From contig BEHR01000026.1 in the NCBI GenBank assembly GCA_002898555.1, positions 1 through 53,832 of the forward strand: a stretch of 53,832 nucleotides of DNA. The letters run 5' to 3'. The position numbers and the translations under genes were made by a program. This document shows positions 26,483 through 37,021 of this stretch, piece after piece (positions within the stretch are counted from its first letter, which is position 1; every line of letters begins with the position of its first letter). This DNA comes from a bacterium HR15. Its GTDB lineage: Bacteria > Armatimonadota > Fimbriimonadia > Fimbriimonadales > GBS-DC. The notes under the pieces were generated by a model. The model did not search any database. It saw only the letters and a list, made by a program, of their open reading frames with translations, and had not been told where the DNA came from.

Positions 26483-27334
26483 ATGCGGACTAAGGGCTTT
26501 ACGCTGATTGAGCTGTTAGTGGTGATCGCCATTATTGCCATCTTAGCGGCGATCCTGTTTCCCGTGTTCGCTCAAGCGCGGGAGGCAGCACGTAAAACCC
26601 AATGCCTGAGCAACGGGCGCAACTGGGCTATCGCGATTCAAGGCTACTTGCAAGACTATGACGAAGCCTTCCCTTGGGCGATCTACCGTACACGCAACGC
26701 TGCTGGGCAGGAATGCGACTATACGATGATTAGCGCGGTCTATCCCTATGCCAAGAATCTCGATATCCTGAAATGCCCGTCCGATGGGACTCCAATGGAC
26801 CTGCATGAAGGCATCCGCTCCGTGAGCGCGCCTGGTGGGGAGTGCAATCAGGTGCGGAAGCTAAGTTACATGTTCAACTTCGAGCTGGCGCGACCCGGTG
26901 AGCATCCTTTCCATCCCGAATGGAACACACAACCGAATCGGCGGAACCCAGTGCGGCTGGCTGAGGTTCCTTTTCCTGCCGAAACGGTGTCGATGTATGA
27001 CGGGCATCTGATGGTGGGTCTAAATGGAACCTGCGGTTCGGTTCTCGGAATGGACCTGCTGGAGATCCCTATTCAGGCGCGCCATCAGTTCGTTGTGGAA
27101 GTCAGCTTCGTGGACGGCCATTCCAAGGTCCTCAAGGCTCGCCGCGAGCAGCCCAACTGTCAGTATCAATACTTCACGGGCTACCAAACCACGCAGTATG
27201 CGAAACCTTGGTGCCTTGGTGAAGGTCCTTATCTGCGAAGATGTGGGGATGCGAATCCTGCTCCATGCACCTTCCAGATACAGGGGCTGGTGGACGAGGA
27301 TCAGCGCGGCAAGTGCTACCGTCCTTCACGCTAA
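26483..27334 (+). CDS. Type IV pilin/pseudopilin-like protein
   Basis: 283 aa. Prepilin signature MRTKG / [20 protein letters not shown] followed by [19 protein letters not shown], the same arm as in the protein at 7797-8489. C-terminal half is Cys-rich (ten or so Cys, for example [25 protein letters not shown]) and includes a variant of the H-x9-DG motif ([13 protein letters not shown]). Likely a surface or pseudopilin subunit processed by a prepilin peptidase. Six bp upstream of the DUF58 gene. Confidence 0.9.
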   Translation: MRTKGFTLIELLVVIAIIAILAAILFPVFAQAREAARKTQCLSNGRNWAIAIQGYLQDYDEAFPWAIYRTRNAAGQECDYTMISAVYPYAKNLDILKCPSDGTPMDLHEGIRSVSAPGGECNQVRKLSYMFNFELARPGEHPFHPEWNTQPNRRNPVRLAEVPFPAETVSMYDGHLMVGLNGTCGSVLGMDLLEIPIQARHQFVVEVSFVDGHSKVLKARREQPNCQYQYFTGYQTTQYAKPWCLGEGPYLRRCGDANPAPCTFQIQGLVDEDQRGKCYRPSR

Positions 27335-27340
27335 CATAAG

Positions 27341-28651
27341 GTGACCCTTACGGTTCGTGCATGGATTTTACTGGGTATGGGCGGGCTAATCTCCCTGTTA
27401 GGGGTGGTCCGCCCTACCATGCTGGTGTGGGTCGTGCCGTATGACCTGCTCATCGCGGTGTTAATCGCCCTCGATGCGCTGCTTCTACCGCGCCCGTCGC
27501 GTTTTCGTGTGGTGCGCCTGCACGAAGCGGTGCTGTCGCTGGGCACGGCGAATCGCATCGATCTGGTTCTCAGTGGAGAGGGCATCCCTCCTTTGCGTGT
27601 GCGTCTACGCGATGAGCCGCCGCCTGACTGCCCTTTCGACCGCCGCGAGTTTGACTTGACTCTGTACCCTGACAAACCTGCTCAGGTGCAGTATCACCTC
27701 ACCCCGCTCTATAGGGGCGAGGCACGCTTCGAGGACCTCTTTCTGCGCGTGGAGGGGCGATTGGGGCTGGTGTACGGTTTCTATCGCCTGCCTGCTCGCG
27801 AGCGCGTGCCCATCTATCCGAACCTGCTGCAACTGCGCGAGTACGAGCTACTACGCCATCGCGGATTGCTGCGCCAGATGGGGTTCCGCCAGACACGCCT
27901 GCGCGGATTGGGCACCGAGTTCGAATCGCTGCGCGAATACACCATCGACGATGAGTTCCGCCGCATCGACTGGAAAGCAACGGCGCGACGCGGCAAACCC
28001 ATCGTGCGCGACTATCAAATTGAGCGCAGCCAGAATGTGATCCTGCTTTTTGACGCGGGGCGCAATATGCTGGCGGAGGTGGAGGGCATGCGCAAGTTCG
28101 ACGCGGTGCTCAACACGGGGCTGATGCTGGCGTATGTGGCAACGCAGATGGAGGATAAGGTGGGCGCACTCGTGTTTGCGGATGAGGTGGAGCAGTTCCT
28201 GCCACCGCAACGCGGGCGGGGACAGGTCGCGAAGCTGGTGCATGCGCTCCACGCCGTGCAGCCCCGCATGGTGGAAGCCGATTATCTATACGCCATCACC
28301 TATCTGGCGCAGCGGTGGCGCAAACGCTCGCTGATGGTGCTCTTTACCGATTTAATTGACCCAGACGCCTCGCGCGTATTGCTGCATGCGCTGGCGGGTC
28401 TGGCACGGCAGCACCTGTGCGTCTGCGTCACGGTGTCCGACCCGCGTCTGCATGCATGGAGCCAACAACTGCCCCTCTCCCCTGAGCAGCTCTATCGCCG
28501 TGCCATCGCGACGCAGGTGCTGACCGACCGTTTGGCTGCGGCGCGCACACTGGAGCGGATGGGTGTATCCACCCTCGATGCCGAGCCGGAGACGCTTGTG
28601 CCCGCGCTGGTCAACTTCTATTTGCAGGCGAAGGCACGCGGCGTGCTATGA
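27341..28651 (+). CDS. DUF58 / von Willebrand factor A-like membrane protein
   Basis: 436 aa with GTG start 6 bp after the pilin-like gene. Two N-terminal membrane helices (AWILLGMGGLISLLGVV; VVPYDLLIAVLIALDAL), then the DUF58 core GTEFESLREYTIDDEFRRID and WKATARRGKPIVRDYQ, and a degenerate MIDAS-type strand ILLFDAGRNM. Such proteins usually accompany MoxR ATPases and transglutaminase genes, absent here. Its stop overlaps the converging trkA-like gene by 6 bp. Confidence 0.88.
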   Translation: MTLTVRAWILLGMGGLISLLGVVRPTMLVWVVPYDLLIAVLIALDALLLPRPSRFRVVRLHEAVLSLGTANRIDLVLSGEGIPPLRVRLRDEPPPDCPFDRREFDLTLYPDKPAQVQYHLTPLYRGEARFEDLFLRVEGRLGLVYGFYRLPARERVPIYPNLLQLREYELLRHRGLLRQMGFRQTRLRGLGTEFESLREYTIDDEFRRIDWKATARRGKPIVRDYQIERSQNVILLFDAGRNMLAEVEGMRKFDAVLNTGLMLAYVATQMEDKVGALVFADEVEQFLPPQRGRGQVAKLVHALHAVQPRMVEADYLYAITYLAQRWRKRSLMVLFTDLIDPDASRVLLHALAGLARQHLCVCVTVSDPRLHAWSQQLPLSPEQLYRRAIATQVLTDRLAAARTLERMGVSTLDAEPETLVPALVNFYLQAKARGVL

Positions 28652-29311
28652 CGCCACACCGCGAAAGATACGCGCCAGCGCCTTTTCATGCTCGATGGGA
28701 GTGAGCGCGATCACCGTGTCGCCCGGCTGCAAAATCAGGTTCGCCAGCCCCAGCGTCAGTTGTCCGTGCCGAATGACTGCAGCGAGCATCGTTTTGGGAG
28801 GCAGCTCGATCTCGCCAATCGCCTTGCCAGCGACGGGGGATTCGGGCGTGACTTCCGCCTCGATCACCTCGATCTGCCCGCGCATGATAGCCCCAATGGG
28901 CAGTACCTCGCCGTATTCGACCTCCTGCTCCAGCAGGTTGAAGATGAAGCGCGTGCTGCAGACCGTTTCGTGGATACCCAGCTTGAAAAAGACGGCTTCG
29001 TGGCGTGGATCCCGCACGACCGACAGCACCCGCGGCACCTTGAAGAAGTTCTTGGCGAGCTGGCAGATGATCAGGTTATCTTCGTCGTCGCCGGTGGCTG
29101 CCACCACCACATCGGCGCGTCGTGCGCCCGCCTCACTCAGCACGCGCACCTCACAGGCGTCGCCATACATCACTCGGTCGGACAGCTCGTCGCTGAGTTC
29201 CGCAGCACGCTTGCGATTCTTCTCTATCAAAAGCACCTCATAGCCATGCTGGTGGAGTGCCTTCGTCAAATGATAGCCGATGTCGCCTCCACCTGCGATA
29301 ATCACATACAT
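28646..29311 (-). CDS. TrkA-type potassium channel regulatory (RCK) protein
   Basis: 221 aa from the ATG at 29311, which has GAGGTGG 5 nt upstream; the GTG at 29320 lies inside that SD. N-terminal Rossmann domain with GGGDIGYHLTKAL and acidic end of strand 2 (LLIEKN), VMYGDACE, VVAATGDDEDN; C-terminal TrkA_C domain (~140-221). Binds NAD(H)/ATP and gates a Trk/Ktr or MthK-like potassium channel; the channel subunit is not in the window. Located 38 bp after lptB on the same strand, with its own TATACT before it. Confidence 0.9.
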   Translation of the reverse strand: MYVIIAGGGDIGYHLTKALHQHGYEVLLIEKNRKRAAELSDELSDRVMYGDACEVRVLSEAGARRADVVVAATGDDEDNLIICQLAKNFFKVPRVLSVVRDPRHEAVFFKLGIHETVCSTRFIFNLLEQEVEYGEVLPIGAIMRGQIEVIEAEVTPESPVAGKAIGEIELPPKTMLAAVIRHGQLTLGLANLILQPGDTVIALTPIEHEKALARIFRGVAS

Positions 29312-29358
29312 CGTCGCCACCTCGTCGTTGAACCAAAGTTATAGTATAGCATGCCCAC

Positions 29359-30078
29359 TTAGAGTTCGAAGGTTTCCCCGAAGTAATACTTGCGGGCGAG
29401 CGGGTTGGCAATCACCTCTTCGGGTGTGCCCTGCGCCACAATCACGCCGTCCGCCAGGATGTAGCTGCGGTCGGTGATGCGCAGTGTCGCACTCACATTA
29501 TGATCTGTGATAAGCACTCCGATGCCACGCTGTCGCAACGCCAATACAATCTGCTGCAGCTCCTCGATGGTTTTGGGGTCGATGCCTGTGAAGGGTTCAT
29601 CGAGCAGTAGGAAGGCCGGTTCCAGGGCGAGGGCGCGGGCAATCTCCACCCGGCGTCGCTCGCCACCCGATAGCTCATTTCCGCGCTGATGGCGCAAGTG
29701 CAGAATGTGGAACTCCTCCATCAAGCGCTCGGCACGGGCACGCCGCTCCGCGCGTGGTACACCGTTCAGCTCCAGCACCAGATGCAGATTCTGCTCCACG
29801 GTCAGCGTGCGGAACACGGACGGCTCCTGGGGCAGGTAGCCGATGCCCAGGCGGGCACGCCGATACATCGGCAGGCGAGTGATCTCGCGCTCGCCCAGGA
29901 AAACACGCCCACCGTTTGGACGCACCAGCCCGACCATCATATAGAAAGTGGTCGTCTTGCCCGCGCCATTGGGTCCCAGTAGCCCCACTATCTCGCCCCG
30001 CGCCACCTCCAGCGAGACATCGCGCACCACCGGCTTTTTGCGGTACGACTTCTTCAACCCCTCCGCTCGCAAAGTCAT
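29359..30078 (-). CDS. lptB: LPS export ABC transporter ATP-binding protein
   Basis: 239 aa from the ATG at 30078; the longer frame to 30453 crosses the divergent GH57 start. Walker [10 protein letters not shown] (35-43), Q-loop [10 protein letters not shown], signature ELSGGERRR, Walker B FLLLDEPF, switch His TDHNV, and the family-specific ending [16 protein letters not shown]. Part of LptBFG that drives lipopolysaccharide to the outer membrane, which argues for a diderm host. lptA/F/G are not adjacent. TACAAT at 30097-30092 lies 13 nt from the ATG, with no SD. Confidence 0.93.
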   Translation of the reverse strand: MTLRAEGLKKSYRKKPVVRDVSLEVARGEIVGLLGPNGAGKTTTFYMMVGLVRPNGGRVFLGEREITRLPMYRRARLGIGYLPQEPSVFRTLTVEQNLHLVLELNGVPRAERRARAERLMEEFHILHLRHQRGNELSGGERRRVEIARALALEPAFLLLDEPFTGIDPKTIEELQQIVLALRQRGIGVLITDHNVSATLRITDRSYILADGVIVAQGTPEEVIANPLARKYYFGETFEL

Positions 30079-30150
30079 CACTCGGTTGGAGATTGTACCT
30101 GATAGCGTGCGCGGATACATAGCAACAGGTATAACCATGCCGAGCGAACA

Positions 30151-31839
30151 ATGAGCCGACCGCTTGGCTACTGGGTGCTGGTGCTGCACTCCCATATCCC
30201 GTATGTGCTGACGCATGGCAGAACGCCACACGGCACGGACTGGCTGGTGGAGGCAGCGGCAGAATGCTATCTGCCCCTGTGGGAGCTGAGCCAGCGACTG
30301 CTGCAGCAAGGCATTCCTGCACGCTACACGATAAGCTTCACACCCATCTTGCAGGAGCAGTTGGCGAGCGATGCCTTCCGCGCCGAGATGGCGAGCTATC
30401 TGCAGTTCAAGCAGGAGGCAGCCCGCGCTGACATGCACGAGTTCCGTCGGCAAGGCATTCGCTGGCAGGCAGGACTGGCGTACTTCTGGCAGCAGTTCTA
30501 TGAACGGCAGCAGGGATTGCTGAAGGAACTGAATGGCGATTTGCTAAGGGGATTCCGTCAGCTGCAAGATTCAGGTGCCGCTGAGATTATCACCAGCGCG
30601 GTAACACATGGCTATCTCCCCTTGATCGGGCATGATGAATGCGTACGCGCGCAGGTACTCCTGGGCAAAGAGACCTACCGACGCCATTTTGGGCGCGAAC
30701 CGAACGGTTTCTGGTTGCCCGAATGCGCCTACCGTCCGGGCTACCGCTGGGCGCCTCCGGTTGCCCGCGAGGTTATCTCACCCTATGAACGCAGGGGCAT
30801 CGAGCAGTTTCTCAGTGAGGCGGGCGTGCGCTACTTCTTTGTGGATACGCACATGCTGCGTGGGGGTGAGCCATTGGGTACTTATCTGGCACGGTTCCCC
30901 GCGCTGGCGCAGCTGTTCAAGCAGTTCCAGCGCACCTATCAGGGCGAGCGCACGGAGCGCAGCCCCTATCGTACCTATCAATTGCCTGCTCCGACGCCAC
31001 TCGCGGTGTTCGCACGCGATCCGATGACCACGCTGCAGGTGTGGAGTGGTGAGCATGGCTATCCGGGCGACGCCCGCTATCTGGAGTTCCATAAGCAGCA
31101 CTTTCCAGGGCGGTTGCGCTACTGGCGTGTGAGCGAGAACAAAGCCGATCTCGCTGCCAAGCAGCCCTACGAGCCGTATGCCGCCTTCGAAGCGGTTCAA
31201 GCCCATGCCGACCACTTTGTGGGACTACTCAAGCAGGTACTGGGCAATTATTATATGCAGACGGGCGAACCGGGCGTGTTGGTCTCTATGTATGATACGG
31301 AACTGTTCGGGCACTGGTGGTTCGAAGGGCCGGAGTGGCTCTTTGCGGTTATCCAACGCATCGCGATGGATCCTGAACTGGAGATGGTCACCTGCTCCGA
31401 TTATCTGGAGCGTTTCCCACCAGAGGAGGTTGTATGGCTGCCCGAAGGTTCATGGGGCGAGGGTGGGTTCCATTATATCTGGCTGAATGAGCAGACGGTA
31501 TGGGTCTGGGAGCAACTCTATCAGGCAGAGGCGCGTTTCTTGCAGGGGCTGCGCCTCTATCGGAGCCACCCGCCCTTACAGCCCTACCTACAACAGTTAG
31601 CGCGGGAGCTACTGCTGCTCCAGTCATCCGACTGGCCCTTTCTCATCACCACGGGCGCGGCACGCGACTATGCGGAGCTGCGCTTCCGTGACCATTGGCG
31701 TCGTTTCGAAGCAATCGCCATGCTGATCGAGCAGCTTGCCTCCGGCAAAGAACCCGACGCCGCGCTCCTCGCCCTTTATCAGGACAGCTGGCAGCGTGAG
31801 CCGATTTTTAAGAATCTCCCGCTTGACCTCTGGCAATAA
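30151..31839 (+). CDS. GH57 1,4-alpha-glucan branching enzyme-like protein
   Basis: 562 aa. GH57 landmarks: LHSHIPYV (conserved HSH), [33 protein letters not shown] with the catalytic nucleophile Glu191, and [15 protein letters not shown] with the acid/base Asp382. The C-terminal three-helix region ([20 protein letters not shown]) is that of branching enzymes. It would introduce alpha-1,6 branches in glycogen-like polymer. Start has TATAAC at 30130-30135 and no SD. It is 20 bp upstream of recG, though recG has its own -10. Confidence 0.92.
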   Translation: MSRPLGYWVLVLHSHIPYVLTHGRTPHGTDWLVEAAAECYLPLWELSQRLLQQGIPARYTISFTPILQEQLASDAFRAEMASYLQFKQEAARADMHEFRRQGIRWQAGLAYFWQQFYERQQGLLKELNGDLLRGFRQLQDSGAAEIITSAVTHGYLPLIGHDECVRAQVLLGKETYRRHFGREPNGFWLPECAYRPGYRWAPPVAREVISPYERRGIEQFLSEAGVRYFFVDTHMLRGGEPLGTYLARFPALAQLFKQFQRTYQGERTERSPYRTYQLPAPTPLAVFARDPMTTLQVWSGEHGYPGDARYLEFHKQHFPGRLRYWRVSENKADLAAKQPYEPYAAFEAVQAHADHFVGLLKQVLGNYYMQTGEPGVLVSMYDTELFGHWWFEGPEWLFAVIQRIAMDPELEMVTCSDYLERFPPEEVVWLPEGSWGEGGFHYIWLNEQTVWVWEQLYQAEARFLQGLRLYRSHPPLQPYLQQLARELLLLQSSDWPFLITTGAARDYAELRFRDHWRRFEAIAMLIEQLASGKEPDAALLALYQDSWQREPIFKNLPLDLWQ

Positions 31840-31843
31840 AAGG

Positions 31844-31849
31844 TATACT
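31844..31849 (+). promoter_or_regulatory. -10 box 10 nt before the recG ATG
   Basis: TATACT at 31844-31849 with TTGACC at 31823-31828 (15-bp spacer), overlapping the end of the GH57 gene. The ATG at 31860 has no SD, so recG may be translated from a leaderless mRNA. Confidence 0.45.
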
Positions 31850-31859
31850 TGTGTATACA

Positions 31860-33953
31860 ATGGCAGGGGCGCGCAGCTACACTTTGGAGACCGAAGTGAA
31901 GTATGTCAAAGGTGTGGGCGAGAAGGTCGCTCAACTGCTTATGAAACTAAACCTTTACACGCTGGGCGACCTGCTCTATCACCTGCCACGCCGTTATGAA
32001 GATCGCACCCAGTTCCGCAAAATCCGCCATGCCCGCCCCGGTGAAGCCGCCACCTTCGCAGGCAAACTCGTCACGGTAGACAATATCAAGGTGCGCACGA
32101 ACATGACCCTCACCAAAGCCTTTATTGACGACGGCTCCGGCGCGCTCGAGCTGGTCTGGTACAACCAGCCCTATATGAAGGATGTGCTGCTGCGGGCGCG
32201 CGACCGCATGATTGTCGTTTATGGCGTGGTCAAGGAGAGCGGTTGGGGACTGCAAATCGAAACGCCCGAATGGGAAGACATTGGTGACGGCGCCGAGCTG
32301 AACGAGTTGCTGCATGTGAATCGGATCGTGCCCATCTATCCGCTGACCGAAGGGTTGGGGCAGAAACGCATGCGCCAGATCATGTATAACGCCATTCAGC
32401 ATGCACATCTGGTGCCCGACATCTTACCACGCACCCTGTGCGAACGGCTGCGATTGATGCCCATTCAACAAGCCATTCAGCAAGTTCACTTCCCCGACCG
32501 CATGGAGCTGATTGAGCCTGCGCGTCAGCGACTGGTGTTTGAGGAGTTCTTCCTGATGCAGCTGGGCATCGGGCTGCAGCGTCAGCAACTGATGCAGGAG
32601 CGTGGAATCGCGATGCACATCGATGCCGACCGCTTGATGACGCGCCTGCACCAGCTCGCGCCGTTCGAGTTGACGAACGCCCAAAAGCGAGTGATTCAGG
32701 AGATCTGGGCGGATATGGCGCGTCCGCACCCGATGAACCGCTTGCTGCAGGGCGATGTGGGTTCAGGCAAGACCATCGTCGCGGCGGCAGCCATTATGGC
32801 AGCGGTGGACAACCAGTATCAGGCAGCCATTATGGCGCCCACCGAGATACTGGCGGAGCAGCATTATCTTGTTTTGCATCGGTTATTCCAGCCGCTGGGG
32901 ATTACCGTGGAGCTATTGGTCGGTCGGCTGACCCCTCGCCAGCGGGCGCAGGCGCGCGAGCGCATTGCCAGCGGGCGCGGCATGGTCGCCATCGGCACGC
33001 ACGCGCTCATCCAAGAAGGCGTCGAGTTCGCCCGATTAGGATTGGCGATCATCGATGAACAGCACCGATTCGGCGTGCTGCAGCGTGCCGCCCTGCGCGA
33101 CAAAGGCGTGATGCCCCATGTGCTGGTGATGACCGCCACGCCCATCCCACGCACGCTCACCCTCACCCTGTATGGCGAACTCGATGTCTCGATTCTGGAC
33201 GAGATGCCCCCCGGACGCAAGCCGGTGAAAACCCACTGGAAACTGCCCGAAGAGCGACTGAAGGTCTATGCCGGCGTGCGTCAACTCATAGAGCAAGGGC
33301 GCCAGGCGTATGTCATCTGCCCGCTCATCGACGAATCGGATAAGCTGCAGGTGCGCGCGGCGGAAGAAATGGCGGAACACCTGCGCAAGGATGTGTTCCC
33401 CGACCTGCGCGTGGGACTGCTGCACGGGCGCATGAAGCCCGCGGAGAAGGAAGCGGTGATGGAAGCCTTCCGCGCGGGCGAACTGGACATCCTCGTCTCC
33501 ACCACCGTGATCGAGGTGGGCGTCGATGTGCCGAACGCCGCCGTCATCGTCATCGAGGATGCTGACCGATTCGGATTGGCACAGCTGCACCAGCTGCGCG
33601 GGCGCGTCGGACGCAGCGAGCATCAGTCCTACTGCGTTTTAATCGGCAACCCCAAAAACGAGGAGGGGCAGCGACGACTGGAGATTTTGACCCGCACCAA
33701 TAACGGCTTCCTAATCGCGGAAGAGGATCTGCGCCTGCGCGGCCCTGGCGAGATTTACGGCACGCGCCAAAGTGGGATGCCTTCGTTCCGTGTGGCGGAC
33801 CTGGTGAAGGATATGCGTTTGCTGGAGATTGCACGCCAGGAGGCATTCCGCTTGCTGGAGCAAGACCCCGAACTCCGTCGTCCAGAGCATCAGCCTTTGC
33901 GTGAGGCGGTTGCGCGTGCACACCACCGCTTCGCCATCGCCACCGTCAGCTAA
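31860..33953 (+). CDS. recG: ATP-dependent DNA helicase RecG
   Basis: 697 aa, normal length. N-terminal helix-hairpin-helix/wedge region (VKGVGEKVAQLLMKLNL, YHLPRRYEDR), motif I LQGDVGSGKT, motif II as DEQHRFG, motif III MTATPIPRTLTL, and the C-terminal STTVIEVGVDVPNA and QLRGRVGRSEHQ. Remodels stalled forks and branched DNA. An in-frame GTG at 31851 would add three residues. It overlaps the converging AddB-like gene by 4 bp, placing two recombination/repair genes tail to tail. Confidence 0.97.
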   Translation: MAGARSYTLETEVKYVKGVGEKVAQLLMKLNLYTLGDLLYHLPRRYEDRTQFRKIRHARPGEAATFAGKLVTVDNIKVRTNMTLTKAFIDDGSGALELVWYNQPYMKDVLLRARDRMIVVYGVVKESGWGLQIETPEWEDIGDGAELNELLHVNRIVPIYPLTEGLGQKRMRQIMYNAIQHAHLVPDILPRTLCERLRLMPIQQAIQQVHFPDRMELIEPARQRLVFEEFFLMQLGIGLQRQQLMQERGIAMHIDADRLMTRLHQLAPFELTNAQKRVIQEIWADMARPHPMNRLLQGDVGSGKTIVAAAAIMAAVDNQYQAAIMAPTEILAEQHYLVLHRLFQPLGITVELLVGRLTPRQRAQARERIASGRGMVAIGTHALIQEGVEFARLGLAIIDEQHRFGVLQRAALRDKGVMPHVLVMTATPIPRTLTLTLYGELDVSILDEMPPGRKPVKTHWKLPEERLKVYAGVRQLIEQGRQAYVICPLIDESDKLQVRAAEEMAEHLRKDVFPDLRVGLLHGRMKPAEKEAVMEAFRAGELDILVSTTVIEVGVDVPNAAVIVIEDADRFGLAQLHQLRGRVGRSEHQSYCVLIGNPKNEEGQRRLEILTRTNNGFLIAEEDLRLRGPGEIYGTRQSGMPSFRVADLVKDMRLLEIARQEAFRLLEQDPELRRPEHQPLREAVARAHHRFAIATVS

Positions 33954-36895
33954 CGGAAGGGGGCTTTGCGGCAGAGATCACGAAATGCGCACACACGGCA
34001 ATGCTCGCCCGGCGTCGGAGCGACCGTTGCCTGTTGCAGCAATTCAAGCAGGTGGCGCAGTTCCGCACGCAGATTCTCGATGGCTTGCTCCATGCGCCGC
34101 TGCGGCACAACCATCATCACCTCGTGGGGACTGCCCTCCCATTCCCCTGCGCGGAACCGCCGAATCAGTGCTTCGTCGTAAGGCACGATGCGCACCCGAC
34201 GCCCATGGGTTAGCTCATCAAAGGCGATGACGATGCGCTCAGGCTTATAGCACGCCTGTATGGTGAGCGCGTAGATGAGCGGCTGAAACGCGAGACCCGC
34301 TTCGATCTCGCTCCGAGACGGCGAGCGGGTAAGCTTGTAATCGGTCACTATCGCTACCTTGCCATCCGTGCTGAAATCGACGCGGTCCACCACGCCACAG
34401 AGGCGCATCGTGTGCCCTTCTCCCAAAGGAAGCCGATATGCACCCGGCACCGAATCGGGGTCGAAGCGCTCCGACAAGTCGGGCGGGACAGGCACAGCGG
34501 ATAGGTCCAACTCGTCTGAAAGGTCTGCAAGGGGTGGCATGCCAAATGCCCACTCAAAGAGGCGCGGCTCGGTTCCAAATTGCTGCCGATAGCGCGGCTC
34601 ACGCTGCGCAAACAGCTGGAGCAGGCGAGTCGCGTAAGCGTGCAACACCTGTAGTTGCCAATGCGACAGGTCAAGCGTTTCGGCGTCTGCTACGCAGCGC
34701 AGCGAGTCGAGAAGCGCGTGCGCCCATTCGGGCGAATCGGGCGGTAGATGATACGCTTGGCGATAGGTATGGCGTAACGCGGCATGCAGCACGCTGCCGA
34801 TTTGCGTCAGGTGCAGTCCGCGACGCGGTATACGCACCCGCAGCCGATGGCGAAACAGATACTGAAACGGGCAGCGAGCAAGGGTTTCCAACTCGCTCAC
34901 GCTGAAAGCGCGGTCAATATCGACCACCCGTTGGCGCGTGCGCGGCAGCATCAGCCGGTCCTGTAGCGCGTCGCCCTCATAACACTCGCCCGCCTCGATG
35001 GCATGGGTCAAGGCGCGATCGTAGGGATGCAGCCGTTCCGATTCAGGAGGAACCAGCTCCTCCAGACGATAGAAGCGCGTTTCAGCGGTCATCGGCAGCG
35101 TCTGCAAGTAGGATGAGGGCACCGTCTCGCCGTTCTCTATCGTGCGCGGATAGCTGAGGTAAAGATGCTGGGTCGCTGCCGTTATCGCCTCATAGAACCA
35201 CAGCGGTTCGAGTCGCTGGCGTTCAGAGCGCAGGGGCAAATAGACCCCCTGAGCCGCAAGAACCGCTCGCAACGCATGTCGCTCCGACTCGCGCAGAAAG
35301 GGGTCATCCGGATGGCGACGGGGCAGCATCCCTTCCATTAGTTCCATCACAAACACAATCTCTGCTTGCGCTAACCCCGCTTGCTCCAGTGGCAGCACGC
35401 GCACGCCCGTCTGCCCCCAGGAATGCGGATAAAGTTCCGCATCACACAGGCGAGCAAGGTATGCGACCGCTGCAGAAGGCGGCATCCGCTGCAGCAGAGG
35501 CGCGTACGCCCGCGCGACATCCAGTAAGACACCCGCTGCCGAAAGGTCATTCCGCGCCTGCAAACCTGCTCCGAACGCCGTGAAGGCATCCGAAATGGCG
35601 GGTGCAAGCCATTGTATCAGCACGCTCAAAACCATGTGCATGTCAGGTGATGGGGAGCGTAGCCGCTCGCGCAACCCAGTCAACAAAGCGAACAGGGACG
35701 CAAAGGACGGTTCCTGTCCGAGGCGACGCTGGGCTTCGCTCAGCCATTCATTGGCAGGGTATGTGCGCCTGCTTAGCGACATCAGTCGATACGATATCGC
35801 GCGTGGCAAGCCCAAATAAGGGTTCTGCAACCATGCCAGCCAGTCGTAGCCCATCCCGTTGCCCAACAGCAGGTGCAGAGCATCCATCAGCACGCGCACA
35901 AAGGGCGAGCGGCTTAGCGGTAGCTGTGCTTCCAGCGCAAAGGGGATACCGTAGCGCTCCAGAACAATCGAAAGCCGCTCCGCTGCCTCCGCCGGATGGC
36001 GCAGAAAAAGCAACATCTGTTCCGGTGCCACTCCCTGCCGAAGGTGGGACAATATCTGCCGCGCGACCGCCTCCATCTCGCGCAAGCTGTCCGCTGCGCT
36101 CAGCACCACCGCAGCGGGCTGCTCCTCGGAAACAATGTCTGACAGTTCCGACCAGTCTGCCAGATCCGATACCTCCGATTGCAACCGAGCCAGCAATGTC
36201 TGTGTCGGTGTGAATCGCTCCAGTTGAGCAGGATCATGCAGCAGGGCAAGGCTCACCTCACAGCCTGCACGCTCAGCAGCGCGTAGCAGGGCAATATCCA
36301 CGGCATGCAGGTCATGGAAGCCCCACAACAACAGGCGTGGTGGCAGCTGCGCCCTGCCCTGTTGCACAACTGCCACTCCTTCCCACCAGCCTGCGCCGGG
36401 ATCTGGCAAATGGCGATCCTGCAACCGCTGTGCCCACTCACGCCACAACCGACATAGTTCGTTCACCTTGCGCAGCCACTCCGCACGCAGTGCTGGCGAA
36501 TCGATGCCTGCTATTGCGTCAAAAGGCGGTTGAACCACTGTATACGCTGCTTGTTCCAGCTGTTCAGGAGTCAAGCCGTCTTGACGCCACTCCACCCAAC
36601 GCACCATTAGCTGCCGGTGGAATCGGGGCAGGTGGCGTACCTTGCCGAAATAGTCCTCGTCGCTCAGACTGCGCTGACACACTTCGGCGCAAGCAGCAAG
36701 ATGGGCGGAGGTGATGCTTGTCAGGCGGGGTTGACCCACCACCGACTGCCAGAAGGAATGCCACTCCGCTGTCGGCAGGGGCAACGGCAAATGAGGCGCG
36801 CCCGTCGGTAGCACCAGCAACGGTGAAGGCTCCCCTAACGCGCGGAGCGCTTCCTGCAGCAATCGACGCGGTGGACTCCCCAGAAAAACCCTCAT
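33950..36895 (-). CDS. AddB-like / PD-(D/E)XK nuclease with Fe-S cluster cysteines
   Basis: 981 aa. The C-terminal third is a RecB-type nuclease: FSVSELETLARCPFQYLF, FSTDGKVAIVTDYKLTR with the DxK pair, and AFQPLIYAL. Cys675 with Cys966, Cys969 and Cys975 (HCRVCAFRDLC) match the four iron-sulphur ligands of AddB-family nucleases. The N-terminal two thirds resemble the inactive UvrD-like arm (LPLEQAGLAQAEIVFVMEL, EGMLPRRHPDDPFLR); no Walker A is seen, only LPTGAPH. No addA-like helicase is adjacent. Likely the partner nuclease of a double-strand-break end-resection helicase. Confidence 0.85.
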   Translation of the reverse strand: MRVFLGSPPRRLLQEALRALGEPSPLLVLPTGAPHLPLPLPTAEWHSFWQSVVGQPRLTSITSAHLAACAEVCQRSLSDEDYFGKVRHLPRFHRQLMVRWVEWRQDGLTPEQLEQAAYTVVQPPFDAIAGIDSPALRAEWLRKVNELCRLWREWAQRLQDRHLPDPGAGWWEGVAVVQQGRAQLPPRLLLWGFHDLHAVDIALLRAAERAGCEVSLALLHDPAQLERFTPTQTLLARLQSEVSDLADWSELSDIVSEEQPAAVVLSAADSLREMEAVARQILSHLRQGVAPEQMLLFLRHPAEAAERLSIVLERYGIPFALEAQLPLSRSPFVRVLMDALHLLLGNGMGYDWLAWLQNPYLGLPRAISYRLMSLSRRTYPANEWLSEAQRRLGQEPSFASLFALLTGLRERLRSPSPDMHMVLSVLIQWLAPAISDAFTAFGAGLQARNDLSAAGVLLDVARAYAPLLQRMPPSAAVAYLARLCDAELYPHSWGQTGVRVLPLEQAGLAQAEIVFVMELMEGMLPRRHPDDPFLRESERHALRAVLAAQGVYLPLRSERQRLEPLWFYEAITAATQHLYLSYPRTIENGETVPSSYLQTLPMTAETRFYRLEELVPPESERLHPYDRALTHAIEAGECYEGDALQDRLMLPRTRQRVVDIDRAFSVSELETLARCPFQYLFRHRLRVRIPRRGLHLTQIGSVLHAALRHTYRQAYHLPPDSPEWAHALLDSLRCVADAETLDLSHWQLQVLHAYATRLLQLFAQREPRYRQQFGTEPRLFEWAFGMPPLADLSDELDLSAVPVPPDLSERFDPDSVPGAYRLPLGEGHTMRLCGVVDRVDFSTDGKVAIVTDYKLTRSPSRSEIEAGLAFQPLIYALTIQACYKPERIVIAFDELTHGRRVRIVPYDEALIRRFRAGEWEGSPHEVMMVVPQRRMEQAIENLRAELRHLLELLQQATVAPTPGEHCRVCAFRDLCRKAPFR

Positions 36896-36971
36896 CGTTC
36901 TGATCCCCTACCCACAAGTGGCGCATAGAACTGAGGGAACATTCAAGTATACCCTTTCTCAACAAAGAGCC

Positions 36972-36989
36972 TGTCCCTACACAGGGACA
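36972..36989. other. Hairpin in the AddB-prfA divergent spacer
   Basis: TGTCCCT (36972-36978), loop ACAC, AGGGACA (36983-36989). It lies immediately before the prfA promoter region; minus-strand TATACT at 36953-36948 may serve the AddB-like gene. Confidence 0.4.
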
Positions 36990-37005
36990 CCTCGCTTGGC
37001 GCGGG

Positions 37006-37011
37006 TACAAT
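37006..37011 (+). promoter_or_regulatory. -10 box 10 nt before the prfA start
   Basis: TACAAT at 37006-37011, ATG at 37022, no SD between. Fits the short-leader pattern seen at several genes here. Confidence 0.45.
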
Positions 37012-37021
37012 CTAATATGGA

